Notes: generated from the letters alone by a model not told the origin. A DNA stretch of 10,627 nucleotides from Candidatus Bathyarchaeota archaeon (GCA_020344435.1 CP070826.1:874424-885050); one strand, 5' to 3'; positions 1 through 6,277 are shown, counted from the first letter of the stretch. Made by a program: numbers and translations.

Positions 1-54
1 AGAAAGCGTGAATACCAGTGCAACACTTAAGCTTAACAATGCTAACTTTCTCAT
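1..54 (-). CDS. Secreted protein, N-terminus only (cut by window edge)
   Basis: Only the first 18 codons are visible, reading MRKLALLSLSVALVFTLS. This is the positively charged n-region and hydrophobic core of a Sec-type signal peptide, so the product is probably exported. An AGGAGG site lies at 65-70 on the minus strand. Two ATGs follow it: one at 60, only 4 nt from the site, and one at 54, 10 nt away. I chose 54 because three other secreted proteins in the window also begin MRK, at 9-13 nt from their ribosome sites. The first ATG would add only Met-Thr. A TATA-like stretch lies at about 111-120. The mature protein is outside the window and its function cannot be judged. Confidence 0.7.
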   Translation of the reverse strand, partial: MRKLALLSLSVALVFTLS

Positions 55-64
55 AGTCATATCA

Positions 65-70
65 CCTCCT
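65..70 (-). promoter_or_regulatory. Shine-Dalgarno site of the left-edge secreted gene
   Basis: The minus strand reads AGGAGGTGAT directly before the gene, a full match to the archaeal 16S 3' tail. Its 10-nt distance to the ATG at 54 favours that start over the ATG at 60. Confidence 0.7.
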
Positions 71-107
71 CTCTTGCTCTTCTAAACATCCTCGTTATGG
101 ATTCAAC

Positions 108-122
108 AGGCTAATAAAATCA
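108..122 (-). promoter_or_regulatory. Putative TATA box of the left-edge secreted gene
   Basis: The minus strand reads GATTTTATTAG here, an AT-rich core about 45 bp upstream of the ribosome site. The same TATA-to-SD distance (41-47 bp) is seen for three other secreted genes in the window. Transcription would start near 88-90. This is inferred from sequence and spacing only. Confidence 0.4.
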
Positions 123-126
123 TATG

Positions 127-146
127 GAAAATCCTAGTCGATTTTC
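127..146. repeat. Perfect 7-bp inverted repeat (possible operator)
   Basis: GAAAATC and GATTTTC flank a 6-nt spacer. The repeat lies in the divergent spacer between the left-edge secreted gene and the M14 carboxypeptidase, just upstream of the TATA-like box of the former. The size and symmetry suit a dimeric helix-turn-helix regulator, but no regulator can be named. Confidence 0.4.
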
Positions 147-220
147 TAGAATGCTGAAGCTGATAGTTTAGATAAGCTAAAATGCATGTGGAGAATTATC
201 TTCTATATGGATGAAATCCA

Positions 221-1780
221 GTGAGTGTCACAGTCCGATTATTGAGAACGCTTGCTATCACATGTTTAGTCTGTCTGACAAGCATTACTCCATCCTCTTT
301 TGGATATACACCGTCGTTGGCTTCAGATGACGATTATGCGCTCTTCAAGGTCCATTTGGAAGGAGCCGCGTCTTATCGAGAGATACTACGCGCGGGCATT
401 GACATAATCGAATTCAACCCAGCCAATCTGAAAGTATTCGCTTCAACAGAAGAGATTTTCTGGTTGAATAGTATAGGATTTCGGATTGAAAGAACGGATC
501 TGTCTGAAGTGATAGACCCCTCCGTCTTCGGATTGGCTGGCGCGGGGCTGTATCACACCTATGAAGAAGTGGAGTTGGAGTTGCATCAAGTTGAATCGAA
601 TCACAATGATATCGCAAAGGTCTATGACATTGGAGACAGCATCGAGGGCAGAGAGATCTGGGCGATCAAAATCTCGGACAATCCAACCCAAGAAGAAGCT
701 GGTGAACCAGATGTTCTGTACATGGGGGCACATCACGCAAGAGAATGGATATCCGTCGAGATTCCAATGTACTTGGTAAACTTCTTAGTGGACAACTATG
801 ACAATGACCCTAGAATCAAACGGTTAGTAGATGAGAGGGAGACCTGGATTGTGCCAATGGTTAATCCTGATGGAGTAGAATACTCCCAGAGAGAGTATCA
901 GATGTGGAGGAAGAATAAGAGAGACAACAATAACAACGGAATATTCGAACGCTATTATGATGGAGTCGACAACAACAGAAACTATGGATATATGTGGGGA
1001 TACGACGATGTTGGCTCAAGCCCAAATCCCGGAGCCGAGACATACAGAGGCGGACACGCGTTTTCTGAGCCTGAGAACCAAGCTATTAGAGACTTGGCGC
1101 TCCACAACGAGTTCGTCTTCGCCATTTCCTACCACAGTTTCGGGCAGCTGATGCTCATTCCATGGGGATATGTAGACGGGGATACACCGGATCATAAGCT
1201 ATACACAGACATAGCTGCGGAAATGGCTGGGCTCAACCAGTATCTCTATGGGAACGCCAAAGACGGAATAATATACAACACGAACGGTGGCGCTATCGAC
1301 TGGCTCTACGGAGAAAGCGGTACACTAGCATACACTTTCGAGCTTGGAACAATGTTTATTCCGCCCGAGGATCAGATTGATGCGATATGGCTGAGAAACA
1401 GAGCCGCTTCCCTATATCTGCTACAAATAGCAGACGATCCCCGCCAAATCTATCCCTCTATAAACATATACACTGACAAGACTGACTATTCAGAAGGAGA
1501 CACCATGGAAGTGGGTCTGGACCTTACGAATCCTCACGACGAGACCGACGTTGGCGTCTACATCTGGACAGACTTACCTGGTGGAGACAAGCACTGGGTT
1601 GTACGATCGTCAACGGTCACTTTGCATACGGCTTTCAACTACAGCAACCCAGAATGGAAGTCATACACGCTTCCTCCCCTAGCACCCGGGGATTATTGCT
1701 GGCACGCTGTTGTAGTAGACCCCTCAACAGAATATGTATTAGATGAAAGCGTTGCGCCGTGGGTTTTCACTGATTCATAA
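221..1780 (+). CDS. Secreted M14 zinc carboxypeptidase (carboxypeptidase T-like)
   Basis: Exported metallopeptidase that should remove C-terminal residues from peptides outside the cell. Residues 1-35 form a signal peptide and 36-105 resemble a propeptide. The M14 domain spans about 110-405. Zinc ligands are His172 and Glu175 (in HHAREW) and His305 (in SYHSFG). Arg253 in DNNRNYG matches the substrate-binding Arg145 of carboxypeptidase A, Tyr352 matches Tyr248, and Glu374 in TFELG matches the catalytic Glu270, so the active site appears complete. Residues about 412-519 form a separate beta-rich domain beginning SINIYTDKTDY, with no anchor after it. At 519 residues it is longer than a bare carboxypeptidase because of the propeptide and this extra domain. 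GTG at 221 is the most upstream start, since an in-frame TGA lies at 212-214. No clear ribosome site precedes it, so the mRNA may be leaderless. The gene converges with the S8 protease. Confidence 0.93.
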   Translation: MSVTVRLLRTLAITCLVCLTSITPSSFGYTPSLASDDDYALFKVHLEGAASYREILRAGIDIIEFNPANLKVFASTEEIFWLNSIGFRIERTDLSEVIDPSVFGLAGAGLYHTYEEVELELHQVESNHNDIAKVYDIGDSIEGREIWAIKISDNPTQEEAGEPDVLYMGAHHAREWISVEIPMYLVNFLVDNYDNDPRIKRLVDERETWIVPMVNPDGVEYSQREYQMWRKNKRDNNNNGIFERYYDGVDNNRNYGYMWGYDDVGSSPNPGAETYRGGHAFSEPENQAIRDLALHNEFVFAISYHSFGQLMLIPWGYVDGDTPDHKLYTDIAAEMAGLNQYLYGNAKDGIIYNTNGGAIDWLYGESGTLAYTFELGTMFIPPEDQIDAIWLRNRAASLYLLQIADDPRQIYPSINIYTDKTDYSEGDTMEVGLDLTNPHDETDVGVYIWTDLPGGDKHWVVRSSTVTLHTAFNYSNPEWKSYTLPPLAPGDYCWHAVVVDPSTEYVLDESVAPWVFTDS

Positions 1781-1828
1781 CGCCACGTGCGCGTTGATTG
1801 AACCCAATTTCATACAGTAGAGTTATTA

Positions 1829-1844
1829 CAAAAAAAGAAGAGGG
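1829..1844 (-). terminator. U-tract terminator of the S8 protease gene
   Basis: On the minus strand this reads CCCTCTTCTTTTTTTG, beginning 26 nt after the protease stop codon. An uninterrupted run of seven T fits archaeal intrinsic termination, which needs a U-tract and no hairpin. Similar CCCTCT plus T-rich tracts follow three other genes in the window. Confidence 0.6.
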
Positions 1845-1870
1845 TTTGATCCATGTCTTACGACCTCCGT

Positions 1871-3706
1871 CTAGGTAGGTGTAAGCCATATGTACTCTGG
1901 ACCTTCGTAGCTTGTGCCGTCTTCTGTCTTAATCAAGTCGCCGTCTCTTGTTGGTACTTCTCCCGCGATGAAAAGCAACGTGATAGGTGCACCATGGATG
2001 CCGTCTACGCCGAAATAGAATCTGTCGTCTTCATAGAAGCCCAGAACAGGTGCGTCAGGTTCTGGAGTCTCGTCGTATCCGTTGAGCCATCCTCCCGGAT
2101 TGGTGTTCAGATGAACGATGTCTATGGAGGGGTTCATTTGAAAAGCGTACCATGCTGCAGGGGTTACTTCTGCATCTGAGGCTTGTGTTGCGTCTGGTCC
2201 TTCAAGCTCTTCTGACTGCGCAGCTACTGGTACAAGGTTGACATTCAATGGGCCGTCATAGCTCATTCCGTCGATGGTCTGTATTAGCTGGCCTGTTCTG
2301 GTAGCGACGGTTCCGACAAGGAACAGCATCTCATAATATCCTGGAGTCTCATCTGGATAGACATCTATTGCAAGGTAGAATCTGCCCGCCTCATATTTTC
2401 CGAGGACAGGATTCCAATCCATGGGAATACCTGTCATGTAGCCGTTGAGCCATCCGCCGGGGTTGACGTTCAAATGAACCACATTTATGTATGGGGCGAG
2501 TTGGAAGTGGTACTGGAACACAGTCAGGGCTTTGTAGGCGTTGATTCTGCCATATCCGTAGTAAATGTCCTTGCCTGGCGTACCTAGGTCATCGACTGCT
2601 GTATGAAGGCGTTCTCTCAGCTCTGCATTTGTCAATGATGGATTTTGGCTTAGAAGCAGGGCCGCCACGCCGGACACGTGAGGGCACGCCATGGATGTGC
2701 CGGTCTTGTAGGTGTAGTAGAGATCTCCACCGAAAGGTGGCTTCGTTGAGAAGACATCAACTCCAGGTGCTGCAAATTCTACAGCACTGCCGTAGTTGCT
2801 GCCAGCCCATCTAGCATCACTGTCGTCAGTGGCGGAGACAGCTATGACCGTCTCAAGACATGCTGGATAGTAGGAGTTTATGTCGATGTTCATGTTGTCG
2901 TTTCCAGCCGCTGCCACAAGCAAGACATCATTGCTCCACGCGTATGAACAAGCTTCATCCACAAGGCTTGAGTAACCGTAGCCTCCAAGACTCATGCTTA
3001 TTATTTCTACGCCGTTATCGGTGGCGTGTGTTACTGCGCTGGCAAGGTCATCCCAAGATCCACGATTGAACTCGTTCAGAACTTTCTCAGACCAGATGCT
3101 ACATTGGGCAACGCCAGCTACACCAATCTTATTATCCATCACCGCAGCCGCTATGCCCGCACAGTGTGTCCCGTGAGAGTGGTCATCCATCGGATCATTA
3201 TCGTCGTTGACCCAATCATAGCCTCCCACCACGTAATTTGCTGCTAAATCCGGATGCAAATAATCAACACCGCTATCCACTATGGCGATCACAACTGCAG
3301 CAGATCCCTTCTCAACATCCCAAGCATCATCCGCTTCAATAATACGCATGTTCCACAGCTGGATCCAATAGGCGTCATTAGGCGTGTATGACGCCTGATA
3401 TATCCCGTTCCGCTCAGCATATCTGACCCCAACAATGCTGCTCACCCTCTGGATGTACTCATCCTCCATTCCAACGGTCACTTCCACAACAAGTGCGTTC
3501 AAGACTGAAATCTCCTTGATTACAGTGCCGCCTTTCGCCTCCAGAGCCTCGAAAGACTCGCCAGTGGCCTCTTCAAAAGCCACTATCACCTCACCGGGAA
3601 CAAACTCAAGTGGCTCAGGCCCTGAAGCTCCAACACTTGAGCGCAACCCGGTCGCCAAGAGCAGGAGAAATAGGCACAGACACGATGCGGTCGTTGACTT
3701 TCTCAT
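1871..3706 (-). CDS. Secreted S8 subtilisin-like serine protease with duplicated C-terminal module
   Basis: Extracellular endoprotease of 611 residues. Residues 1-28 are a signal peptide (MRK start, long Leu run). About 34-106 form an inhibitor-like propeptide beginning FVPGEVIVAF, as in archaeal subtilases. The catalytic domain covers about 115-395 with Asp144 (IVDSGVD), His178 (HGTHCAG), oxyanion Asn269 (AAAGND) and Ser338 (GTSMACPHVSG), so the triad is intact. Two copies of a module of about 95 residues follow (about 399-499 and 519-611), joined by an acidic Thr/Ala-rich linker. There is no membrane anchor. An in-frame ATG at 3727 exists, but it overlaps the AAGGAGGTG site, so the start is ATG at 3706, 11 nt after GGAGG. 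The gene converges with the M14 carboxypeptidase. The endo- plus exopeptidase pairing suggests joint digestion of protein. Confidence 0.95.
   Translation of the reverse strand: MRKSTTASCLCLFLLLLATGLRSSVGASGPEPLEFVPGEVIVAFEEATGESFEALEAKGGTVIKEISVLNALVVEVTVGMEDEYIQRVSSIVGVRYAERNGIYQASYTPNDAYWIQLWNMRIIEADDAWDVEKGSAAVVIAIVDSGVDYLHPDLAANYVVGGYDWVNDDNDPMDDHSHGTHCAGIAAAVMDNKIGVAGVAQCSIWSEKVLNEFNRGSWDDLASAVTHATDNGVEIISMSLGGYGYSSLVDEACSYAWSNDVLLVAAAGNDNMNIDINSYYPACLETVIAVSATDDSDARWAGSNYGSAVEFAAPGVDVFSTKPPFGGDLYYTYKTGTSMACPHVSGVAALLLSQNPSLTNAELRERLHTAVDDLGTPGKDIYYGYGRINAYKALTVFQYHFQLAPYINVVHLNVNPGGWLNGYMTGIPMDWNPVLGKYEAGRFYLAIDVYPDETPGYYEMLFLVGTVATRTGQLIQTIDGMSYDGPLNVNLVPVAAQSEELEGPDATQASDAEVTPAAWYAFQMNPSIDIVHLNTNPGGWLNGYDETPEPDAPVLGFYEDDRFYFGVDGIHGAPITLLFIAGEVPTRDGDLIKTEDGTSYEGPEYIWLTPT
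1874..2146 (-). repeat. C-terminal module, copy 2 (S8 residues 521-611)
   Basis: This copy shares VHLNxNPGGWLNGY, PVLGxYE, RFY, LFxxGxVxTRxGxLI and DGxSYxGP with copy 1. The DNA is also clearly similar: both copies contain GTTGAGCCATCC on the plus strand, followed by many matching bases. The duplication is therefore not very old. I do not recognise the module as a named family. Confidence 0.8.
2210..2506 (-). repeat. C-terminal module, copy 1 (S8 residues 401-499)
   Basis: First copy of the duplicated module, directly after the catalytic domain. It is slightly longer than copy 2, with extra residues around the VYPDETPGYYEM stretch. Its pattern of aromatic and hydrophobic residues suggests a beta-rich binding domain. 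That role is inferred. Confidence 0.8.
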
Positions 3707-3715
3707 AATTGCTTT

Positions 3716-3724
3716 CACCTCCTT
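3716..3724 (-). promoter_or_regulatory. Shine-Dalgarno site that fixes the S8 start
   Basis: The minus strand reads AAGGAGGTG. It lies inside the extra codons of the longer reading frame (start 3727) and 11 nt before the ATG at 3706. The short form is therefore the likely translated one. Confidence 0.75.
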
Positions 3725-3761
3725 CATCCGTTCTTCTCGAAAAAGCTGCAGCTAACTATAT

Positions 3762-3773
3762 GACATATATGCG
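3762..3773 (-). promoter_or_regulatory. Putative TATA box of the S8 protease
   Basis: The minus strand reads GCATATATGTCA, preceded by the purine-rich GAAAAC that could serve as a BRE. The core lies about 47 bp upstream of the ribosome site, placing the transcript start near 3740. Confidence 0.5.
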
Positions 3774-3838
3774 TTTTCAGCTTTACGGTATCTCTTTCAG
3801 ACATGTTCTAGAAGAATTCTCTACATAGATATGGACCG

Positions 3839-3902
3839 CTGAGTCCTGCGCCAGCGCAGGCACTGGAGTCAGGCGGCCGCGCGAACGAATCGCATACATG
3901 CG
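3839..3902. other. GC-rich island with hairpins in the S8 upstream spacer
   Basis: Within this 276-bp non-coding spacer, bases 3841-3890 are about 70% GC by direct count, well above the flanks. CCTGCG (3845-3850) and CGCAGG (3855-3860) form a perfect 6-bp stem with a 4-nt loop. CTGA at 3839 could close an outer stem with TCAG at 3869. A second inverted repeat, CGCAT-AC-ATGCG, follows at 3891-3902. It could be a small structured RNA or a regulatory element. I see no open frame here that looks like a gene. Confidence 0.35.
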
Positions 3903-3920
3903 GAGAAGTACTTATTGAGG

Positions 3921-3938
3921 CAAAACAAAAAGAGAGGG
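3921..3938 (-). terminator. U-tract terminator of the two-repeat secreted protein gene
   Basis: The minus strand reads CCCTCTCTTTTTGTTTTG, beginning 44 nt after the stop codon at 3983. Two T runs make a plausible archaeal U-tract terminator, and the CCCTCT prefix matches the tract behind the S8 gene. Confidence 0.55.
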
Positions 3939-3982
3939 CGGGTTATTGTGTTTCTTCCCTATAGCGCGTGATGTGTTTGCAC

Positions 3983-4777
3983 CTAGATTTCCCACAATGT
4001 AACCATTCCAGTAGCAACCATATCGCCGTTATAATAGTTGATCCATGCTCCATCGAAGAGATTCACTTCGATCCATTTGCCAATGTACACGAAACTGTCT
4101 ACGTAACCTGTGTCTCCCCCCGGTCCGTTGGCCCAGAGGAACATTTCACTTCGATCTCGGAACCCGAAAGCAGGAGAACCATCCATGGCGCTTGTGCGGC
4201 CATAGTACACATGTCCTTGGTACATGACCTCGTTTAGGTCCCAAATGTAAGCCCACGAGTCTTCAAATATGGTGGTTCCCGTTAGCTGTAGGTTGCTTTG
4301 TATGTCAAAGTCTAAGCCGCCTGGGGTCATTCCGCCACCTCTTGCATAGGTCGCGAGTGGGGTGAGAGGGCTCATCTCGGATTCTATTTCAGAGACGGCT
4401 ATCCCCATTGATACGTTTCCATACCAGGAAGTACCATCCATGTACGAGATGAATACGCCATCGAAGGTCTTCGCCTTAACGTCCCACCTGCCAATGTATG
4501 CAAAGCTGTCTGCAGATGGATCGCCTGGACCGTTGCACCATAAGACCATTTCGGGTGATTGTGCGAAACCACGGGCCAGAAATGTTCCGACATCAGTGAA
4601 GACTGTTCCATATAAATACCACACAATGGCGTGTTTCTTCACGGTCAAAGTCCAAAGATATCCGAAGTCGTCCGTAAGTTGGACTGTCATTGAGAATTGA
4701 CTTCCAGCAGCCACTGAAGGTGCGAGTATTAATGCAACACCAATTAGACATAATGCGAAAATCAAAATTTTCCTCAT
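3983..4777 (-). CDS. Secreted protein of unknown function with two internal repeats
   Basis: I do not recognise a named family. The 264-residue product starts with a clear signal peptide, MRKILIFALCLIGVALILAP, ending near SVAAG. The mature part is two related halves, about residues 26-126 and 157-264. Both contain the series EM(V/F)LW(C/A)NGPG, then DSF(A/V)YIG(R/K)W, then FDG-(V/A)-(F/W)-I-x-Y and a final GxV. A Gly/Thr-rich linker joins them. No transmembrane anchor or catalytic motif is evident, and the many aromatic residues suggest a beta-rich fold. The start is supported by GGGAGGTGA 9 nt upstream and a TATA-like box 41 bp before that. A U-tract follows the gene, so it is probably a single-gene transcript. 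It may bind a surface or a substrate, but this is a guess. Confidence 0.85.
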   Translation of the reverse strand: MRKILIFALCLIGVALILAPSVAAGSQFSMTVQLTDDFGYLWTLTVKKHAIVWYLYGTVFTDVGTFLARGFAQSPEMVLWCNGPGDPSADSFAYIGRWDVKAKTFDGVFISYMDGTSWYGNVSMGIAVSEIESEMSPLTPLATYARGGGMTPGGLDFDIQSNLQLTGTTIFEDSWAYIWDLNEVMYQGHVYYGRTSAMDGSPAFGFRDRSEMFLWANGPGGDTGYVDSFVYIGKWIEVNLFDGAWINYYNGDMVATGMVTLWEI

Positions 4778-4824
4778 TACATTTCACCTCCCTTCTTCTT
4801 TGAAATACACATTTGCGGTCAATC

Positions 4825-4836
4825 GGCGTATAAGAC
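4825..4836 (-). promoter_or_regulatory. Putative TATA box of the two-repeat secreted protein gene
   Basis: The minus strand reads GTCTTATACGCC, an archaeal TATA-like core about 41 bp upstream of the GGAGG site. Spacing matches the other secreted genes in the window. Confidence 0.45.
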
Positions 4837-4901
4837 TTGTGAAAATAAGTTCTATTCCAATTGTACCGGCTCGAAAACTGGTGTGCATGCATCTGCTGGT
4901 A

Positions 4902-4922
4902 TCCCCCAGAAAAAGAGGGGGA
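4902..4922 (-). terminator. Hairpin / pyrimidine tract after the GYD gene
   Basis: TCCCCC and GGGGGA form a 6-bp stem around a 9-nt loop, 17 nt beyond the GYD stop codon. On the minus strand the stem and loop read CCCCCTCTTTTTCTGGGGG, so the five-T run sits in the loop. It is likely the 3' end of the PadR-GYD transcript, but no T run follows the stem. Confidence 0.4.
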
Positions 4923-4939
4923 GATTGACTGGTCCCGCT

Positions 4940-5200
4940 TTAGAGGAGTTTTATCGCTTCTTCCCGCGGAATAGCCACCATCGTCTCAGTATCAACTATG
5001 CCTTGGAAACGGAGGATCGTTTTCGTGGCTACCTTCTCGTTTGGGGCTTCTATAAATGTGACCGCGTCGTAGCGCCCCATGGTCCAGTAGACGCGCATCT
5101 TGATGCCCTGCTTCGCCAGCTCTTCAAGCATTTTGGTGGCCTTGTCAATAATCTCCTTCTTAGGCGCTTGCTTCCATTTGACTAGAACAATGAAAAACAA
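4940..5200 (-). CDS. GYD-domain protein (small alpha/beta-barrel family)
   Basis: An 86-residue protein of the GYD family (Pfam GYD), small proteins of ferredoxin-like dimeric alpha/beta-barrel type whose biochemical role is mostly unknown. The family signature appears as MGRYDAVTFIEAPNE at about residues 44-58, and the start MFFIVLVKWKQ matches the usual first beta strand of the family. A GTG at 5209 would give 89 residues, but that GTG lies inside the ribosome site GAGGTGA (5206-5212). I therefore choose the TTG at 5200, 8 nt after GAGG. The gene lies 54 bp downstream of the PadR fusion on the same strand and is probably co-transcribed. No signal peptide is seen, so it is cytoplasmic. It could serve as a ligand-binding partner of the regulator, though nothing shows this directly. 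Confidence 0.85.
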   Translation of the reverse strand: MFFIVLVKWKQAPKKEIIDKATKMLEELAKQGIKMRVYWTMGRYDAVTFIEAPNEKVATKTILRFQGIVDTETMVAIPREEAIKLL

Positions 5201-5205
5201 ACTGG

Positions 5206-5212
5206 TCACCTC
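5206..5212 (-). promoter_or_regulatory. Shine-Dalgarno site that fixes the GYD start at TTG
   Basis: GAGGTGA on the minus strand contains the GTG that a longest-frame call would choose. A ribosome cannot use these bases both as binding site and start, so the TTG 8 nt downstream is preferred. Confidence 0.65.
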
Positions 5213-5254
5213 ACAATTTACTCAAGCCGTGGGAATATTAGCATTTCCCCTGAT

Positions 5255-6163
5255 TCATGAATATGCGGATTTCATAGTTGCAGAGCCAGAATTGGTGCTT
5301 GCATGCTTTCGTGGGCTTGCTTGGATAACGGCCATATGAACAATCTGTCTTTCTTTAACTCTGGTAAAGAAACTCTTCAATTGTGTCTGAAGAAATCTTC
5401 TGTCTATCTTCTCACCCCTTTCTATGGTCTCATGTTCATATTTCTCCACGAAATCGCCGATCGTCAACGGATCCTCATGTTCCTGTAGGAGGATTGAAGG
5501 TGTCACTATTCCAAGCTTCCCGTCTGGCTTAAGAACTCTATGCCACTCCTTCAGCGCCGCTTCCAGAGAGTTCTTCCGCGGGAGGTCCACGATGACCAGC
5601 AGATCAAGAAGACCCTCCCTCAATGAAATATCAGAGTAGCTGCCATTCATGACTGTCAGATTCTCTAGGTTCAAGTCAATCTCCACCAGTTTCGGCTTGA
5701 TCAGGTAGATCTGTCCTTGAGGTGAGATTCCGTGGGCAGTCTGCACAAACCATCCATGCATTGGCGTGTATTGTGGAGTGACACAAGCTACGTTACTCCG
5801 CGCCTCAAGTCCTTCCGTGAGCGGAGAATAGATGATATCAAGCACGTTGACTTTGGGAACAAGGCCCATCAAGTATTTGCCATAGAACATGTGGACGATC
5901 TGAATCGCCTCCAGAAACATCTTGTCCAGTTCATCCCTTCCCTTCTCACCAATCTTGTATATCCGTCTCTTAGGTCCCTTGCGACTCTTCTCCCATCTTC
6001 CTTCAAGCAATCCTTCCCGCATCATTTCAGTGAGAACCCGATAGAGACGGCTGATTTCGATATCAACATCACGGGAGAGAAGAATCTTGTGCACCTCATA
6101 GCCGTAGAATTCTCTTCCTCCAAACATCTTCAGGACAGTCTTCTTGAGATCCTCTGTCCTCAT
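5255..6163 (-). CDS. PadR-family regulator fused to a methyltransferase-like domain
   Basis: A 302-residue cytoplasmic protein. Residues 1-85 are a PadR winged-helix domain: LKKTVLKMFGGREFYGYEV, a recognition region ISRLYRVLTEMMREGLLEG, and a basic wing RKGPKRRIYKIGEKG. The usual PadR C-terminal dimer helix is replaced by about 200 residues. Residues 165-225 resemble the second half of a class I methyltransferase, with the series LTVMNGSYSDI, LLDLLVIVDLP and the typical EWHRVLKPDGKLGIVTPS. The expected SAM-binding glycine loop (ExGxGxG) is not seen; the matching place reads SNVACVTPQYTPMHG. It may therefore sense a ligand and not methylate. No strong ribosome site is visible. A TACTATAGTA palindrome lies 31-40 bp upstream. 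The GYD gene follows 54 bp downstream. PadR identity is secure; the catalytic state of the C-terminal part is inferred. Confidence 0.85.
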   Translation of the reverse strand: MRTEDLKKTVLKMFGGREFYGYEVHKILLSRDVDIEISRLYRVLTEMMREGLLEGRWEKSRKGPKRRIYKIGEKGRDELDKMFLEAIQIVHMFYGKYLMGLVPKVNVLDIIYSPLTEGLEARSNVACVTPQYTPMHGWFVQTAHGISPQGQIYLIKPKLVEIDLNLENLTVMNGSYSDISLREGLLDLLVIVDLPRKNSLEAALKEWHRVLKPDGKLGIVTPSILLQEHEDPLTIGDFVEKYEHETIERGEKIDRRFLQTQLKSFFTRVKERQIVHMAVIQASPRKHASTNSGSATMKSAYS

Positions 6164-6193
6164 ACCAGCTAGCCCCTGCTATATGCAATGCGG

Positions 6194-6203
6194 TACTATA
6201 GTA
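6194..6203. promoter_or_regulatory. TACTATAGTA palindrome in the divergent PadR / cysteine-rich spacer
   Basis: A perfect 10-bp palindrome centred about 35 bp upstream of the PadR start and about 24 bp upstream of the TATAAAAG box of the divergent gene. Its CTATAG core could be the TATA box for PadR. Its symmetry and place also suit an operator through which the PadR protein controls itself and the divergent pair. Both readings are inference. Confidence 0.35.
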
Positions 6204-6218
6204 GAAAAATCTTATGTC

Positions 6219-6226
6219 TATAAAAG
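6219..6226 (+). promoter_or_regulatory. TATA box of the cysteine-rich secreted protein operon
   Basis: TATAAAAG is a near-ideal archaeal TATA box. It lies about 43 bp upstream of the AGGAGGT ribosome site and predicts a transcript start near 6247-6250. Confidence 0.6.
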
Positions 6227-6258
6227 GAGCCAAGCACCAGTCCTACATCTATGCAAAA

Positions 6259-6265
6259 AGGAGGT
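6259..6265 (+). promoter_or_regulatory. Shine-Dalgarno site that fixes the cysteine-rich protein start
   Basis: AGGAGGT lies inside the codons that the longer frame (ATG at 6251) would translate. It is 13 nt before the ATG at 6278, which starts an MRK signal peptide like the others in the window. Confidence 0.6.
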
Positions 6266-6277
6266 AAAGAATTTAGA

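Noticed and set aside
1853..2179. Plus-strand open frame of 108 codons
   Set aside because: It lies opposite the C-terminal module of the S8 protease, whose protein-level repeat shows which strand codes.
4757..4772. GAAAAT/ATTTTC inverted repeat similar to the one at 127-146
   Set aside because: It lies inside signal-peptide codons (KILIF) and has a different spacer, so it is likely a by-product of Lys/Phe codons.
1874..4777. Relationship between the S8 C-terminal modules and the two-repeat secreted protein (both have DGTSY/DGTSW)
   Set aside because: Apart from that short stretch, the motif order differs (VHLN-NPGGWLNGY versus LW-NGPG and YIG-W), so the likeness is probably chance.
4883..5185. 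Plus-strand open frame of 100 codons
   Set aside because: It is a shadow of the GYD gene, which has the family signature and a ribosome site.
5732..6172. Plus-strand open frame of 146 codons
   Set aside because: It is opposite the PadR domain, which is clearly recognisable on the minus strand.
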